Below the pieces are notes generated by a model. It saw only the letters and a program-made list of their open reading frames with translations, was not told the origin of the DNA and did no database searches. Source: Cytidiella melzeri (taxonomy: Eukaryota > Basidiomycota > Agaricomycetes > Polyporales > Irpicaceae). From it: a stretch of DNA of 64,000 bases. The position numbers and the translations under genes are program-made. How positions within the stretch are numbered: the stretch's first letter is position 1; each line of letters opens with the position of its first letter. Positions 49,001-60,906 of this stretch are shown piece after piece. Location of the stretch: assembly GCA_022592445.1 (NCBI GenBank), contig JABYQR010000011.1, positions 186,001 to 250,000 on the forward strand, read 5' to 3'.

Positions 49001-51737
49001 CGTCGGCCAGAATACCATTGATGCCTTGCTCGTACAGGGTTGCCAGCCAGTTCAAACCCTTTAGCTGGTACTCCTTCAGAGTAGCCATAAGCATGTTCGG
49101 TTGTTTGACTGTTAGCTCGCCAGTCAACGACGTGGGATTCTGGAAATTCAACTCATCCGAGTCAACTGAAGATGCATTGTCAGCTTGATTTGCTGGCAGT
49201 CAACTGGAAATTCCTTACGATCAACGAGAGCAGTGCCCGACACCAGAGGAGTAGGAGATTCGCCAGTGTCTTCCTCATCGCGGATATGTGCCTGACCCTT
49301 GGCTAATTTCAAAGCCTCGTTGGTCTTTCTCTCTAAAGCAGCCTGAGCGTCGAAGTCCTGCGCCTTGCGTCGTGCCAGAGCTAGAGCTTCCTGTGCATTC
49401 CGGCGTGCGTGTCTATGGATGTTGGTCTGATCCTCTGGGAGGAAGATAATGTGAGAGACCATAATGATGAACGACATCGCAGTAGGTCTCACCATCGTCA
49501 AAGTCAATGTCTTGAAGTATTTCGTCAGGAGGAAGGTCTTCAACGTCAGCACCGACAGGGGCAGCGTGGCGACTCTCGTCGCCTTCGACTTCAGCAGCTG
49601 TAAAATGAATCAGTATCGCAAATTTGTGAGGGTAGTAGACACGCTTACTCTTGAGCTTATTGCCCACGAAGTGACTGTACAGCTCCGTCTGACTGATCAA
49701 GAACTCTAGCTTCCGGGCCTGGCGAGTAGCTTCACGCTTTTCCTCCTCGATCTTTGCGCGGTCAACGGCTTCTTTATGCTCTCTCCTCCGTACGTCTCGC
49801 TCTTCTTTCTCATTCTTCTTCCAGAACACAAGCATTTCACGCATCAGACGCTTGCCTTTCGCTTGTACGTCTTTCGTGCTCTTCGCTGTACGCACGAAAG
49901 GTCTACGAGCCTGAAGAGAGGACATCGTCGCAATGCGTTTGAGCTGCGCTTGCCTTGACTGGTACCCAGCAGAATGAAAGCGGTAAACCTGGGAAACCCG
50001 TCAACACACTTTATCATGGACACCGTGTGCGAGCGTACCTTGACAACATCCCTTCTCGCAATATTTGTCCATACCTTCCTCTGTGCATCCTCAAGGGACT
50101 TGACGCGCTTCCACATAGCAGCATCATCAAGCCGTCTAGCCTTTTTCAGAGATGGGATCGGTTCGTCTAGTTCGAAGAAGTTGGTAGAAGTAGTTGTCAA
50201 CGCGGGGGATGGAGCTCTAGAACCAAGAGGTGATCCATCGCGGGATAAAGGTGCAGAAGCAGAGCCCATAGCAATAATGTCCTGTGTCTGCGACAAAACT
50301 CCGTCTAGCTTTTTCTTCTGCCCTCTCTTCCGTCCTTTTGGTGTTGCCGATCCGCTATCCACGCTTTGCTCCCGTTGCTTGCCCTTGCCCTTGCTTTTCG
50401 CCGATGCAACAAGCGCCTTCACTCCAAGGGGGACGCCAACACCGTTCTGCGCACCATATGCCGTGTCAATCTCGTGCATGCCTTGAGCCCCGGAAGCCTT
50501 GGCGAGCTTCCTCCTCTTGATGACAGGACCATGTCTCGTAGCAATGGGCACGTCTGCTTCACTGCTGTCGTCAGAAGCATCTCCAGCCACCGGTCTCTTT
50601 CTTATGTTCTTGCTGATAGTACCCAAGAGATTATCCTCAAAGTCACGAGCTGCATCTGCTGCTGATTCATGGCCGCTACGAGAATATGGATAGTCGATGT
50701 CGAAGGCGTCTGACTGCTCTGAAGGAGACACACCACGGGTAGTTAGCTCCTCCTCAACAGAAGGTGATAGAGGGGGAGCAGGCGCGGGAGCCAAAGGTAA
50801 GGGTATACGAGCGACGCGGTCCACGTATGAATGTGACACGATGTAGGCGGTTGAGGAGTCACGGTTCTGTGCAGTAGTGAGTGACAGGTCAAAACTCATT
50901 AAGGCTTCTCAAGAGACACGTACGATTATCCAACGATTGAAATACGTATCAATTTGCCTCATGCGTTTGTGGGTGTCCAGAGTGTACATGCCCAGTTCCG
51001 TCTGCCATATTTCGGGACAATCTTCCAGGTCGGACGATACTGTTTGCCGGTCTTGCTCAGGCCGATCGCGAGGCTGGTATTCTTTGATCTGGAGTTTCAT
51101 CTCAACAGCCTGTCCCTCACCGGGGGCTGCTTGTACACGAGAATCGTTCTTTCCGCGAGGCGGATTTCGCCGCGGATTACGCTTGAGTGAGCAGGTGTGA
51201 GCGTCAAACTAGTGCAGTAGACCACATAGCACATACCCTTCGCGTGGTTGGCTGAATATCCTGAGCCTCCTCACCGTGCAGAGCAGTCCTACGCTTCTTC
51301 CTGCCATTCGTCTCCACAACAGCCTCGTTCTGCATCGACGACGTGCCCTCTCCGTTCGACATTCCGTTGCGAAAAAGGTCGCGTCTTGGTTCTCCGTGTT
51401 CGGGATAGTAGCTGCCTCCCGGGCCCAATGGGAATATGTCACCCTGCACATAGTTGCCAGTATGGGGATTCCAACCACCTGCACCTTGATAAGGTGAAGG
51501 CTGGTATGTGAATGGTCGCGACGGCGGTGCCGAATCCTGCGGTGGTGGTGGACTTGACGGTTCCTGATTGCGGGGTTTTCGACGACGCGGAGTCGCTGTA
51601 GCAGACATCGGCGGGGGAGACGACTGTCTTATTGGCGCTGAATCGACGCTGCTGATGGTCGCAGGGGAGGCCACCGAGTGTGACGGGGCATGCAGAGGTT
51701 CGGCGGGCTCCTCGTTCAGGATATGGCGCAGAGACAT
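46023..51737 (-). CDS. INO80: INO80 chromatin-remodelling ATPase
   Basis: Ino80 is the Swi2/Snf2-type motor of the nuclear INO80 complex, which slides nucleosomes and edits H2A.Z. From ATG 51737 ([16 protein letters not shown]) the N-terminal 500 residues are disordered and charged. The DBINO domain (about 49925-49650) includes [20 protein letters not shown], then [20 protein letters not shown]. The ATPase follows: [39 protein letters not shown], the DEAQ-type box [10 protein letters not shown], and [21 protein letters not shown] long insertion separates the lobes (about 47900-46970), the INO80 feature that holds Rvb1/Rvb2. Lobe 2 has [37 protein letters not shown] and [20 protein letters not shown]. 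The C-terminus has an [14 protein letters not shown] stretch (AT-hook-like). Many exons; borders only partly resolved. Confidence 0.95.
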
Positions 51738-52520
51738 CGTGGACGTCGTTGAGCGGGCGGGGTGGACGATGGAGAGAAAGGGAGCAACGTGTCAGAGCCG
51801 CAAGTGCGAGAATTGCTACGTCTTTTGCCGAGCTTGAGCTGGACGGTAGACGCCCGCAGCGACGTTCAATTGACCCTCGCGTGCAATTCTTTCAAATGGC
51901 GTAGTGTCGGTCGGTCTATGTACAAGCTCGGGCGCACGAATGGCGCATCCGACGAGCGGGGGCGTTATCTCGACTTTGAGGAGAGTGAAGCTGCAAAGGA
52001 GCAGTGGATTCTGGGACGACGCAGGGCCGGCAGCGGTGCAACCACAGCGCGACAACTCGAAAGCTGTTCTCCATAATTTGTTTCGGTAGCTTACCATATT
52101 TGGCATCGTGCTTCTTCGATGCATCCCATCCCCGCCGTGACTCAGTCACACCCCGACACTCACGTCACTCCCTCCCTCTCACTCTTCTTGTCTGCGCATT
52201 GGGTTGCGACTCGGTTTGTCTGATGCCATTACAGCGTATGCACGTCCAGGAGCAACGCACAATCGTGTTCGTTGCTCGCATCAGTTTACATGTACGCCTG
52301 TTGCGTTGCAAACGGTTCACACCGTGACAGCCAGTAGTTAACCATTCGGGGGCTATGCCCGTGCAAACTTGTCGCAGCAGACATTTGTAGCGTGGTGATA
52401 CGCTCTGGCGGCAGCTCCCACAGCATGGAAGTGGACATTAAACTTCTCCGTGAGATACTGATGAAACTTAATACAGATGTACAGATATGTGTGATGGTCA
52501 GGCGATGTACAGCACGCCCT
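51738..52520. other. INO80 upstream region and fumarase 3' flank
   Basis: About 780 bp between two minus-strand genes. I see no recognisable gene. The segment next to 51738 is purine-rich and probably leader/promoter of INO80. Confidence 0.4.
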
Positions 52521-54524
52521 CTAAGCTTCGTCAGGGTACAGCATGAGCTCCGGGCGAACTTTCTCGTCGAATTCCTCTGGGGTGAGGAGTCCCAGCGCGA
52601 CAGTGGCCTCCTTCAACGTCGTACCCTCCTTGTGCGCCTTCTTTGCGCATTTGGCAACATCTGTGCAAAGAGAGCATGAGAACAAAGATAGAGACATAAC
52701 GCGATCAACGTCACGTACTGTCATATCCAAGATGACTGTTCAGGATAGTAGCCAACATCAAGGATTCATTGAGCAAAGTGTGGATTCTCTTCTCGTTGGC
52801 CTGTATACCGACCACACAATTCTTCGTGAACGAACGAGAGCCTGACGAGGCGTTAGTCAAGTCCACACGACGGGCGCCACTATCTCACCATCTGCCAAAA
52901 GTCGGATACTCTGCAGCACGTTCTTGATGATGACCGGTTTGAACACATTCAACTATTCTCGGTGAGAAAGCTAATTTCCACTTGAAACTCATCACAGGAA
53001 CTGACCTCGAATTGACCGCTCGCACCAGCGATGCTGACAGTGGTCTGGTTTCCGATAACCTGAGCGGCGACCATGGTCAAAGCCTCACATTGCGTGGGGT
53101 TGACCTTTCCGGGCATAATACTGCTGCCAGGCTCATTCTCAGGCAAGCTCAGTTCGCCCAAGCCACATCTGGGACCGGATCCGAGGTAGCGGATGTCGTT
53201 CGCAATCTTCATGAGAGAGCAAGCAACGACATTGAGAGCTCCATGGGCTTCAACCAGCGCATCGTGAGAGGCCAGCGCTTCAAATTTGTTCGGGGCGGTC
53301 TTGAACTCCAGACCGGTGATTTTAGAGATCTCAGCAGCCACCTTTACGTCGAATCCCTTCTTGGTGTTGAGACCCTAGCACGGAAGTTTGAATCACAGCC
53401 AGAGCGATATATCAGACGATGCTTACAGTTCCGACGGCAGTACCGCCCTGAGCGAGCAAGCTCAATCTTGGAAGAACAGCCTCGACGCGCGCAATACCGT
53501 TCGTGAGCTGCTGGACGTAGCCACTGAATTCCTGCCCGAGAGTCAAAGGTGTCGCGTCTTGAAGATGAGTTCGTCCAATCTTGATAATGTGCTCGAAAGC
53601 CTTGGACTTCTGCTCGAGAGCATCCCGGAGCTCTGTGAGAGCAGGAATTAGAGATCGCTGAATTTCGGTGGCGGCAGCCACGTGCATGGCTGTTGGGAAT
53701 CTATCATAATACCAATGCATATGAGTCCCTAGTCTGAAACAGTAAACATCGCGAACGTACGTGTCATTGCTACTCTGGCTCATGTTGACGTGATCGTTGG
53801 GGTGAACAGGCTTCTTCGAACCAAGCTCTCCCCCAAGTATCTCGATGGCCCGGTTGGAAATCACCTACCGCGAATCGTCTGAATCAGCTACGCTCACTTG
53901 TGAAGATGAGCAATCGTACCTCGTTTACGTTCATGTTGCTCTGCGTCCCACTACCAGTCTGGAAAACAACGAGAGGGAAGTGGTCGTGGAGCTTGCCCGA
54001 GATGACTTCATCTGCGGCGGATTGAATTGCTTCGCCCAGTTTAGGGTCTAGCCCGTAGGTAACGTTCACGACAGATGCGGCCTTCTTGAGCACACCGAAC
54101 GCCTTGATTAGAGGCGGGGGAAGTCGCTCAGTAGGACCACCAATGTCGAAGTTCTGCAGAGATCTACGGCAAGAGAATCAAGTTATCCAGATAGTGTGGG
54201 CAGTTGATGAAAGCCATACCGTTGTGTCTGCGCACCCCAGTAACGGTCTGCAGGAACCTGAAGCTCACCGAAGGTGTCGCGCTCACTGCGGAACTTCTGG
54301 TCGGACTGTTGGGTCAACGTTAGACGATGGTGAAGGCCGAATCAAAATTTCGAGCGTACCATCGTGAAAGCAGATGAGGAGAATAATCTGTGACCGAAAC
54401 GACTCGGAGCCAGCTGCATATATACCCAATTCCGTCCGCGTATCACATGAGCAATGTTGTCATAGCCTGTTCGAGATGCCCTGCGACTCACCAAATTGTT
54501 GCGAGAGAGCCTCACGGCGGCCAT
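52521..54524 (-). CDS. FUM1: Fumarate hydratase, class II, mitochondrial/cytosolic
   Basis: Fumarase hydrates fumarate to malate in the TCA cycle; the cytosolic pool also acts in DNA-damage responses. From ATG 54524 the first two exons encode an Arg/Ser-rich presequence ([11 protein letters not shown], then [17 protein letters not shown]). Met29 ends exon 2, directly before [14 protein letters not shown]. Class II signatures follow: [51 protein letters not shown], and the [18 protein letters not shown] catalytic loop (about 53090-53145). The C-terminus is [18 protein letters not shown], with TAG at 52521-52523. Met29 could initiate a cytosolic form. An in-frame ATG 30 codons upstream (54614) would lengthen the presequence and cannot be ruled out. 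Confidence 0.94.
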
Positions 54525-54987
54525 AGCGAGTGTAGCTAGTACTGCTGAGTGAAAAGGTGAAGGGAGGAGGGTAACGTTGGTCGAAGAGGTGAACGTGCTG
54601 AGCGCGACCGACATAAATTCCTCGCGGCATCGACGTTAGTACGGCGGCTCTAACCGGGCTCGACCCCGAAATCATCCGCTCTTGCTGTTTCGAATATAGA
54701 GCGTACATTCTTCATGAAGCAGTATTATACCTGCTGAGTGAGGTCCTCGGTGTCAGATATGTTCAGCTCAACATGAACAACGCACTGAGGTGTTTGAATT
54801 TGTCTCGCGCCTCAGCGTAATGTCATATTCGGGCATAAGGTGTATTTACATGTGATTACTGCTGTTAACTTAAGCGGGGGAGGTAAAGCTCTGGCCACTT
54901 TCACTGTAAAGACCGTACTACCCCTTTCTCGAACTCATTACTCTCCTAACATCTTCCAGGACCAAACCGCAATTCGAACGGGGGAAA
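54525..54987. promoter_or_regulatory. Shared FUM1/PEX11 upstream region
   Basis: This 463-bp gap lies between divergent starts (373 bp if FUM1 starts at 54614). It must contain both promoters. I see no clear TATA element or strong motif. Confidence 0.4.
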
Positions 54988-56054
54988 ATGGCTACAATCG
55001 CTCAGCAAGTCGTATTTCATCCTACAGTATCGCAGTCCCTCAAAGTCTGGAGTACCACGCTGGGTAGGGACAAGGCGCGCCTCAGATCTCTCACTCATGA
55101 CTTTAGCTTTACTCACAGTCTCGCATTTTACGCGTTGCCTAGACATATCGAGCCGTGCAATACTTCGCTCGCTTCCTTGCATGGTTCCTTCTTGCGCGAG
55201 GAAAAAAGGTTGATGCAGCAAGATGGAATGCACTTAAAAATCATCTGGCTTTAGGCAGGAAATGTACGTCGTCTGACTGACGTTGTTTGCACTATGCTGA
55301 CCCTGCCGTTGCTCCAGTAATGCGTTTGGGCAAGCCCATGGAGCACCTTCAGGCAGCATTGAAGGCCGCTTCTGGCTCAGGTCATGCCGCGGAGCAGCTC
55401 ACCACCATAGGCAGACAACTTGGATACTTTGGATATCTGGCCCATGACGCTGTCGTTTGGGTATGTTCTCATGCTCTCGCCTCGCTGGCAGTTATTGATG
55501 CTCCTGGACAGGCTAATGCGGTCAAGTTTTACAACTTGAAACCCAGCACAGCGACAAGGGTGAACAAGCTTGCCAATCAGTTCTGGCTGGCGGGCATACT
55601 CTTCAGCATCAGCTTTGGATTACTCAAGGTGAGTACTTTGTCACTCTAAGCAACTCCTCTTACGCGCATGCCTAGTCCGGGAGGCTTTCGTCGGAGATAA
55701 AGGACCTGCAAAGTTCCAGTACCTGGTCCGAGAAGAGTCTCCAGACTGACAGTGCTTCCAAAGTACACTCGCTTCAGCTGTACGTACCAAGACATCTCAG
55801 TCGTTACAGCATACTGAGGTGAAGTTTCAGTGCCACTGCAGATATTCGATACCAATTCATTATTGACCTTCTCGATGTCTGGATTCCTGCCACCAACCTC
55901 GGCTATGTCAATCTGAACGACGGCGTTCTCGGTATATTTGGGTATGTGTAAATGGGCTTCTGAGCTAGGATATCACTCACGACCTCTGCGCAGACTGATC
56001 TCATCGCTCATGGCCCTTCGAACTCAGTGGATCGCTGTTAACGGCAGGAAGTAG
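54988..56054 (+). CDS. PEX11: Peroxisomal membrane elongation/fission protein Pex11
   Basis: Pex11 remodels the peroxisomal membrane to start division. Seven exons (54988-55074, 55143-55263, 55318-55460, 55512-55628, 55676-55779, 55831-55941, 55994-56054) sum to 744 nt, 247 residues. The N-terminus is VSQSLKVWSTTLGRDK, joined to TYRAVQYFARFLAWFLLARG, the classic Pex11 start that forms the amphipathic helix. Further matches are FGYLAHDAVVW, NQFWLAGILFSISFGLL (membrane segment) and the C-terminal FIIDLLDVWIPATNLGYVN then GILGLISSLMALRTQW-type end. The first intron appears to begin with GC rather than GT; no GT donor keeps GRDK-TYR in frame. Confidence 0.92.
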
Positions 56055-56260
56055 TTCCTCGAGAACTCGAGAATTTCAATCGCAGTTGCGTGAAATAGCG
56101 TCCATTTCTTGGAGATGGCTGGAAGGATGTGCCCATTATGCTGTATGTACAATGATATACTTGAATGAAACGCTGTAAGCATGAGCGCCATCTCAAATGG
56201 TGTACACGATACGCGCAGATATTTGCTATGTATGCATGTTTGTTAATGGAGAATGTCTGG

Positions 56261-56630
56261 TTATGACGGCCGCTGGCTTGCTTGCTGCTCGTTCCGTAAC
56301 CTGAGATACTCTTGACGTGCGACTGACATTGGGCCCGCTCCGGTGCTGCATAAGTGGGGGTTCAGCAAGTCTACTGGTAAACCCAGACAATAGACTCACA
56401 ACTCTAGCATACACTCTTGGACAGCTTTATACTTTTCTTTGCAAGCCCAAGCGACTGTAATTGTCCGTCCTTCGGCACAGTCTGCGAAAGCTGAGGACAC
56501 CTCAGAAGTTGTGTCAACAGTCTGCAAACGAAGATGACTTACCTTTGACTACGGGATCACACTCCTTCAATGCCCTGGCTTTGGTCGCCTTGATGAGAGC
56601 GTCCTCTTCCCTACGAGAAAGAGCATCCAT
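56261..56630 (-). CDS. CMC1: Cytochrome c oxidase assembly factor Cmc1 (twin CX9C)
   Basis: Cmc1 is an intermembrane-space protein that stabilises Cox1 during complex IV assembly. Three minus-strand exons (56630-56543, 56490-56400, 56345-56261) give 87 residues. The twin CX9C pair is exact: C-DPVVKAFAD-C (split by intron 1) and C-KEKYKAVQE-C. The lead-in LSRREEDALIKATKARALKE and the middle AEGRTITVAW match the Cmc1 family. The tail is PMSVARQEYLRLRNEQQ. The gene is too broken by introns to show as one open frame. The start MDALSRREED is the first ATG; a short upstream exon is possible. Confidence 0.9.
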
Positions 56631-56835
56631 ATCGCAGGTCGCTGCGTAGAGCACAACGATCGCGAGCGCTGTTTACATGGACAATCCGGGCCCTAACACC
56701 CCGGTTAGGACCGACGGGATCCCGCCGTTTCCTATTTCGCGAGCTCCGCTCTTACCATAAGGTACAGGCCCATTGTATCCCCAGTCGAAGTTGGGCTATC
56801 ACACAGACTCGCTTGTCCACTTACGACCACAAAGT
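56631..56835. promoter_or_regulatory. Shared CMC1/LIP5 upstream region
   Basis: Only 205 bp separate the start codons of two divergent nuclear genes for mitochondrial proteins. The segment 56690-56760 is very GC-rich, with CCGG repeats. It must serve both promoters. Confidence 0.5.
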
Positions 56836-58326
56836 ATGCAGATGGCACAACCAAGGACGGCTGTCAGCTCTCTCCTTCGCTCATCTTCGTCGCGCATCAT
56901 CTTGGCATCACCGTCACACGTACGCTGTCTTGCTACTCCGGCCTCAACACAGTCGACATTCAGCAGAACGCTCGATGATGGGCCTTCGTTCGATGAGTTT
57001 GTGTCTGACAACGTTCCTGAGAAGGTGATCCTAGGCAATACCTCTCAGTAAGTCATGACTACTATTGCAGCAGTTATCCTGACAAACAGCGCAGACCTCG
57101 GCTTCCTTCGTTCCTCAAGACCTCAATACCTACCGGATCGTCCTTCACAAAAATTAAGAAGGATTTGCGAGGTCTCAAGCTTCATACCGTTTGCGAGGAA
57201 GCACGGTGTCCAAACATCGGTGACTGCTGGGGTGGAAAGGAGGGTGCGTCGGAGGAAGAAGGTCGGAGGGCAGCCACTGCGACCATCATGGTTCGTCTAT
57301 ACTTTTGGGTCATAGTGATTGCTCACGTCGCTGCTTTCTCCAGCTTATGGGAGACACATGCACGAGAGGCTGCAGGTTTTGTTCAGTGAAGACTTCGAGG
57401 GCGCCACCTCCCCTGGATCCTCATGAGCCGGAGCACACTGCCGAGGCTATAAGTCGTTGGGGACTGGGCTATATCGTATTGACGAGCGTAGACCGGGATG
57501 GTACGTTTCATCACTCTGAGCTGAGTAGAGCTAACCAATTCCTTCCGCAGACTTGGTAGACGGCGGTGCCCATCATTTCGCTGAGACTATCCAGAAGATA
57601 AAGCAAAAGTACGTGCGGCAATCATATGCACATCCTGCATTGGCTGATACAAAGCGTTTGTAATCAGAGCACCTCACATTCTCGTCGAAGCTCTCACAGG
57701 AGACTTTGCTGGAAACTTGGAGCACGTCTCACTTGTTGCCAAGTCCGGCCTCGATGTGTATGCTCACAATATCGAGACGGTTGAAACATTGACTCCATTC
57801 GTGCGAGATCGTCGTGCGACCTTCCGCCAAAGTATTGCGGTGCTGCAACGAGCGAAGCAAGAGGGTGTACGCGTGACGAAAACCAGCATGATGCTCGGAG
57901 TAGGCGAGAACGAAGAGCAGGTGATGGACGCGCTTAGAGGTACGATTCCGAATATGATGCCTCATTCATGCAGATTCACACTATCCATAGAGCTACGTAA
58001 AGTAGACGTTGACGTCGTGACCTTCGGCCAGTACATGCGACCTACAAAGCGACATATGAAGGTCGATCGGTACGTCGAGCCTGCTGAATTCGACAAGTGG
58101 AAACAAGTCGCGGAGGATATGGGCTTCTTATATGTGGCCAGCGGACCATTAGTGCGAAGCAGTTATAAGGTATGTTCTACAGTTATGCAGTTGACGTCGG
58201 CTTTTGAGTTCTGCGTAGGCTGGCGAATTCTTCATTGAGAATGTACTACGGGGCAAGGCCGCAGAGAGGAAGACAAAGACCCTCATTGCTGATCGTAGCC
58301 TTGATACACGGTCTCTTTCGTCATGA
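56836..58326 (+). CDS. LIP5: Lipoyl synthase, mitochondrial
   Basis: This radical-SAM enzyme inserts two sulfurs into protein-bound octanoyl groups to form lipoate for pyruvate and 2-oxoglutarate dehydrogenases. Seven exons (56836-57047, 57095-57290, 57344-57500, 57551-57608, 57668-57939, 57991-58169, 58219-58326) sum to 1182 nt, 393 residues. A basic Ser-rich presequence leads. The auxiliary-cluster cysteines are in [15 protein letters not shown] (CX4CX5C). The radical-SAM CX3CX2C is in [17 protein letters not shown]. Further family blocks are [55 protein letters not shown] and [20 protein letters not shown]. The C-terminus includes VRSSYKAGEFF with the cluster-ligating Ser (RSSY). Confidence 0.95.
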
Positions 58327-59112
58327 CAGCCTTGAGCATTGATATTACAATACGCCTTGATTTAGCTGATTCATACTGAAGATGCACATGCATGCTATAC
58401 GTATACTCTAAATGAACACCCAGTTGCTCATTACCTGTCTACTGTATGAATCTATGCCTGGAGGAGTTGACAAGTCACAACAATAAGTGAGAAAGTGACC
58501 AGGGTCTATCCGGCCCGTTTGGGGATGCGCGTACGGTTGGCCCGGTGGGTCAGGTCAAAAATTTCATCAAGACCGCCAGTGGCAAGCTCCGGGGTCCAAG
58601 TGTGACTATAACATCATGCACATGTTACTGTCACATTCACGACTTTCAGTAGTTTGAGGCGCAGCCAGCCGTAACAAGCTATAACGTCTTCAACTTCTTC
58701 AAGCGCTCTATCAGCTTACGTGCTTCCACTTCCTTCAAGCGCTCCAGAACCTTCCGCCACCTGATGCCTTCTGCTTCCCTGCTCGCTGTCGGCCCACCCT
58801 CTCTGCCTGAAATGGCTCAGCAGCGCTGTTCCCCCCATATCCCGACTTCACCACGCTATTTATCGTTTATTGTCACAATATTCATTAATAATTACAATCT
58901 TGCTTCTCTCTCCGCAGGAACCATGCACGGTGCGTTCCTGGGAGGATTCGCAACATATGGTCGTGAACCAACATATCCCCCCTCCCCTAGCCGCATGGTG
59001 CCCGTTGTCGCCGTGGTAAAACAATCATGCTACAGCCTATAAATATGGCTTTGCACAACCTACACAGCCTGAGACTCCAGCACCCATTGCAACCACCATC
59101 TAACTCGCCGCC
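58327..59112. other. Transition from conserved genes to repeat-like region
   Basis: This is LIP5 3' flank, then sequence of different character. Open frames such as 58764-59042 (plus) lack known motifs and have no clear splice context. No gene can be supported. Confidence 0.35.
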
Positions 59113-59169
59113 ATGCCCATTCACTCGCAGTTAGTGGTGCCGCCCCATGCTGCTCTTCCCATGGCCAAC

Positions 59170-60635
59170 ATGCGGAGGCCAACATCTCCCACTTCAACAA
59201 AATGCTACGCAAGGCGTCCACCCTCGTGTTGTTCGAACTAGAGGTCCTACCGCGCCTGGGTGAGATGTCCTAGTAAGTCAACAACGCTGTGTTTCTATTA
59301 GTTCTGCTAATGCTATTTGTTATTCAGCCCTATTGACGAGGAGGGAGTTCTTGTTCCCTTAACATTTGAGGGACTCACTAGCTATGCCCGGACACATTCT
59401 TTTCTAGAGCACATATCGTGCTTCTGCCCTCTCCGTACCGGCATATTTGTTTCGCCCAAGGTCATCCGCCCTAAGGCCAACCCTACCAAGGTATTCATTG
59501 GGTGTTTCCAATGGACAGGTCCCGGCACAGGCTGTGGATATTTCAGTGAGTGCCTCTTTCCACCAACAACATTCACCTATGGTTAATTATGCATCAAAAG
59601 TGGACCTACAACAGTCCCTTAGTCACAACCTACACCTGCAGTGGACGAAGATGTACAAACGCAAGGCCCTTGATCAAAGTAAGTACATCTGCTGCAGTTT
59701 ACTTAGAGTTCACAGCTGATACAATATACTTGAGAACAAGTAACTGACACTCAGAACACGTATGCCGTGTTACATCGCGACTCAGCTGTCCCTCCTCTTC
59801 ATCCCACTTGGGACACAAGTGTCAATGAAGGTACACTTACCTGTTTACTACTGTCCGAACAAAATTAACCAACAATCAATACTACAGAGGCATTCGACAG
59901 AATGCTCGCTCAATCTGCAGAGCAGCCGGAAGTTGTCAACATGCCTTGCTTCAGCATTCCGCGCACCCCTGCCCAATCATCAATGCAAGCTGGCATGCCA
60001 GTCGCTGGCGAGGCCAATGACCAGATGTTCATGGCTTGTAAGTTGTATAGAAACCACTGTCAGCTGATATTTACAATGACTTATTTGTCTCTCCGGGCTT
60101 TGTGTCGGAAACTCGCTGTTTGATTGAGCCCGTCACTGATCTATCCCTGACAACAATCCACTCTATGCCCACTCCCACCTGGGATGAGACCGTGAATGTC
60201 TTGCAGTTGCTCATATCCGATCCTAAGGGAGTTCCTTTCAAGAAGTTCATGCGTGTCATTGCCTCCTGTACCCGCTGCGACAACACACTTGGACTGTGTG
60301 CTTTTGAGGCACATTCATGTGTTGTAGAGGCAAAAGAGTGGGCTGACGTTGTACGGGAGGTTGAAAGATTGTTTCCCGCCTCACTGCTATCATCGACAGA
60401 GGACTTGCCACCGTCTTTGCCGCTATCATTGCCACCTTCCTCGCCTCCTAATGCATCCTCATCCCCTCCAATCACTCCCTCAAAGGTCATGCGCTCCTCA
60501 CCATCTCCGGAGGTCACAGTAACTAGCAGCCTTGGTAAGTGCTTCTGCAAAACACTGGAGAGAAACAAGAAATGTGCGCGGGTGAAGCTGGAGATTGAAG
60601 ACCCTGCCACAATCATCTTTGACGTAGACGCATAG
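59170..60635 (+). pseudogene. Unrecognised multi-exon reading frame, possibly decayed
   Basis: A run of exons can be followed on the plus strand: up to 59272 (LRKASTLVLFELEVLPRLGE), 59328-59545 (containing EGVLVPLTFEGLTSYARTHS and TGPGTGCGYF) and 59601-59678 (LQQSLSHNLHLQWTKMYKRK). Further exons with protein-like text are near 59760-59840, 59888-60039 and 60063-60635. The last holds WDETVNVLQLLISDPKGV, FMRVIASCTRCDNTLGLC and a Pro/Ser-rich end, with TAG at 60633. The join between 59678 and the 59760 segment does not keep frame with any splice pair I can find, and one implied intron is only 26 nt. The gene may be frameshifted, or my model may be wrong. I do not recognise the family; the style resembles expanded lineage-specific Agaricomycete genes. 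Confidence 0.4.
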
Positions 60636-60906
60636 CTGCCGGAGGACAGTAAGGTTGTTGGTGGGCTGCTTACTCCTCTTCTTGAAACTCGTCTCCAAAC
60701 ATATTGTAGCACAACTCGCACCAATGTACCCTTCACCCTGAGCACGTATACACAAAATGAAATACTTGCTTTCTTGTTATACTGCGGTCAGGTTCTTTGC
60801 TTGTTAGTTTGTCCAACCAAACCTCCTGTCACATCAGGTAAATAATCAAAATAAGATTGTACATTATATTGCAAAGCAACATGGAGGACAACGATGAAGC
60901 GCAAAG

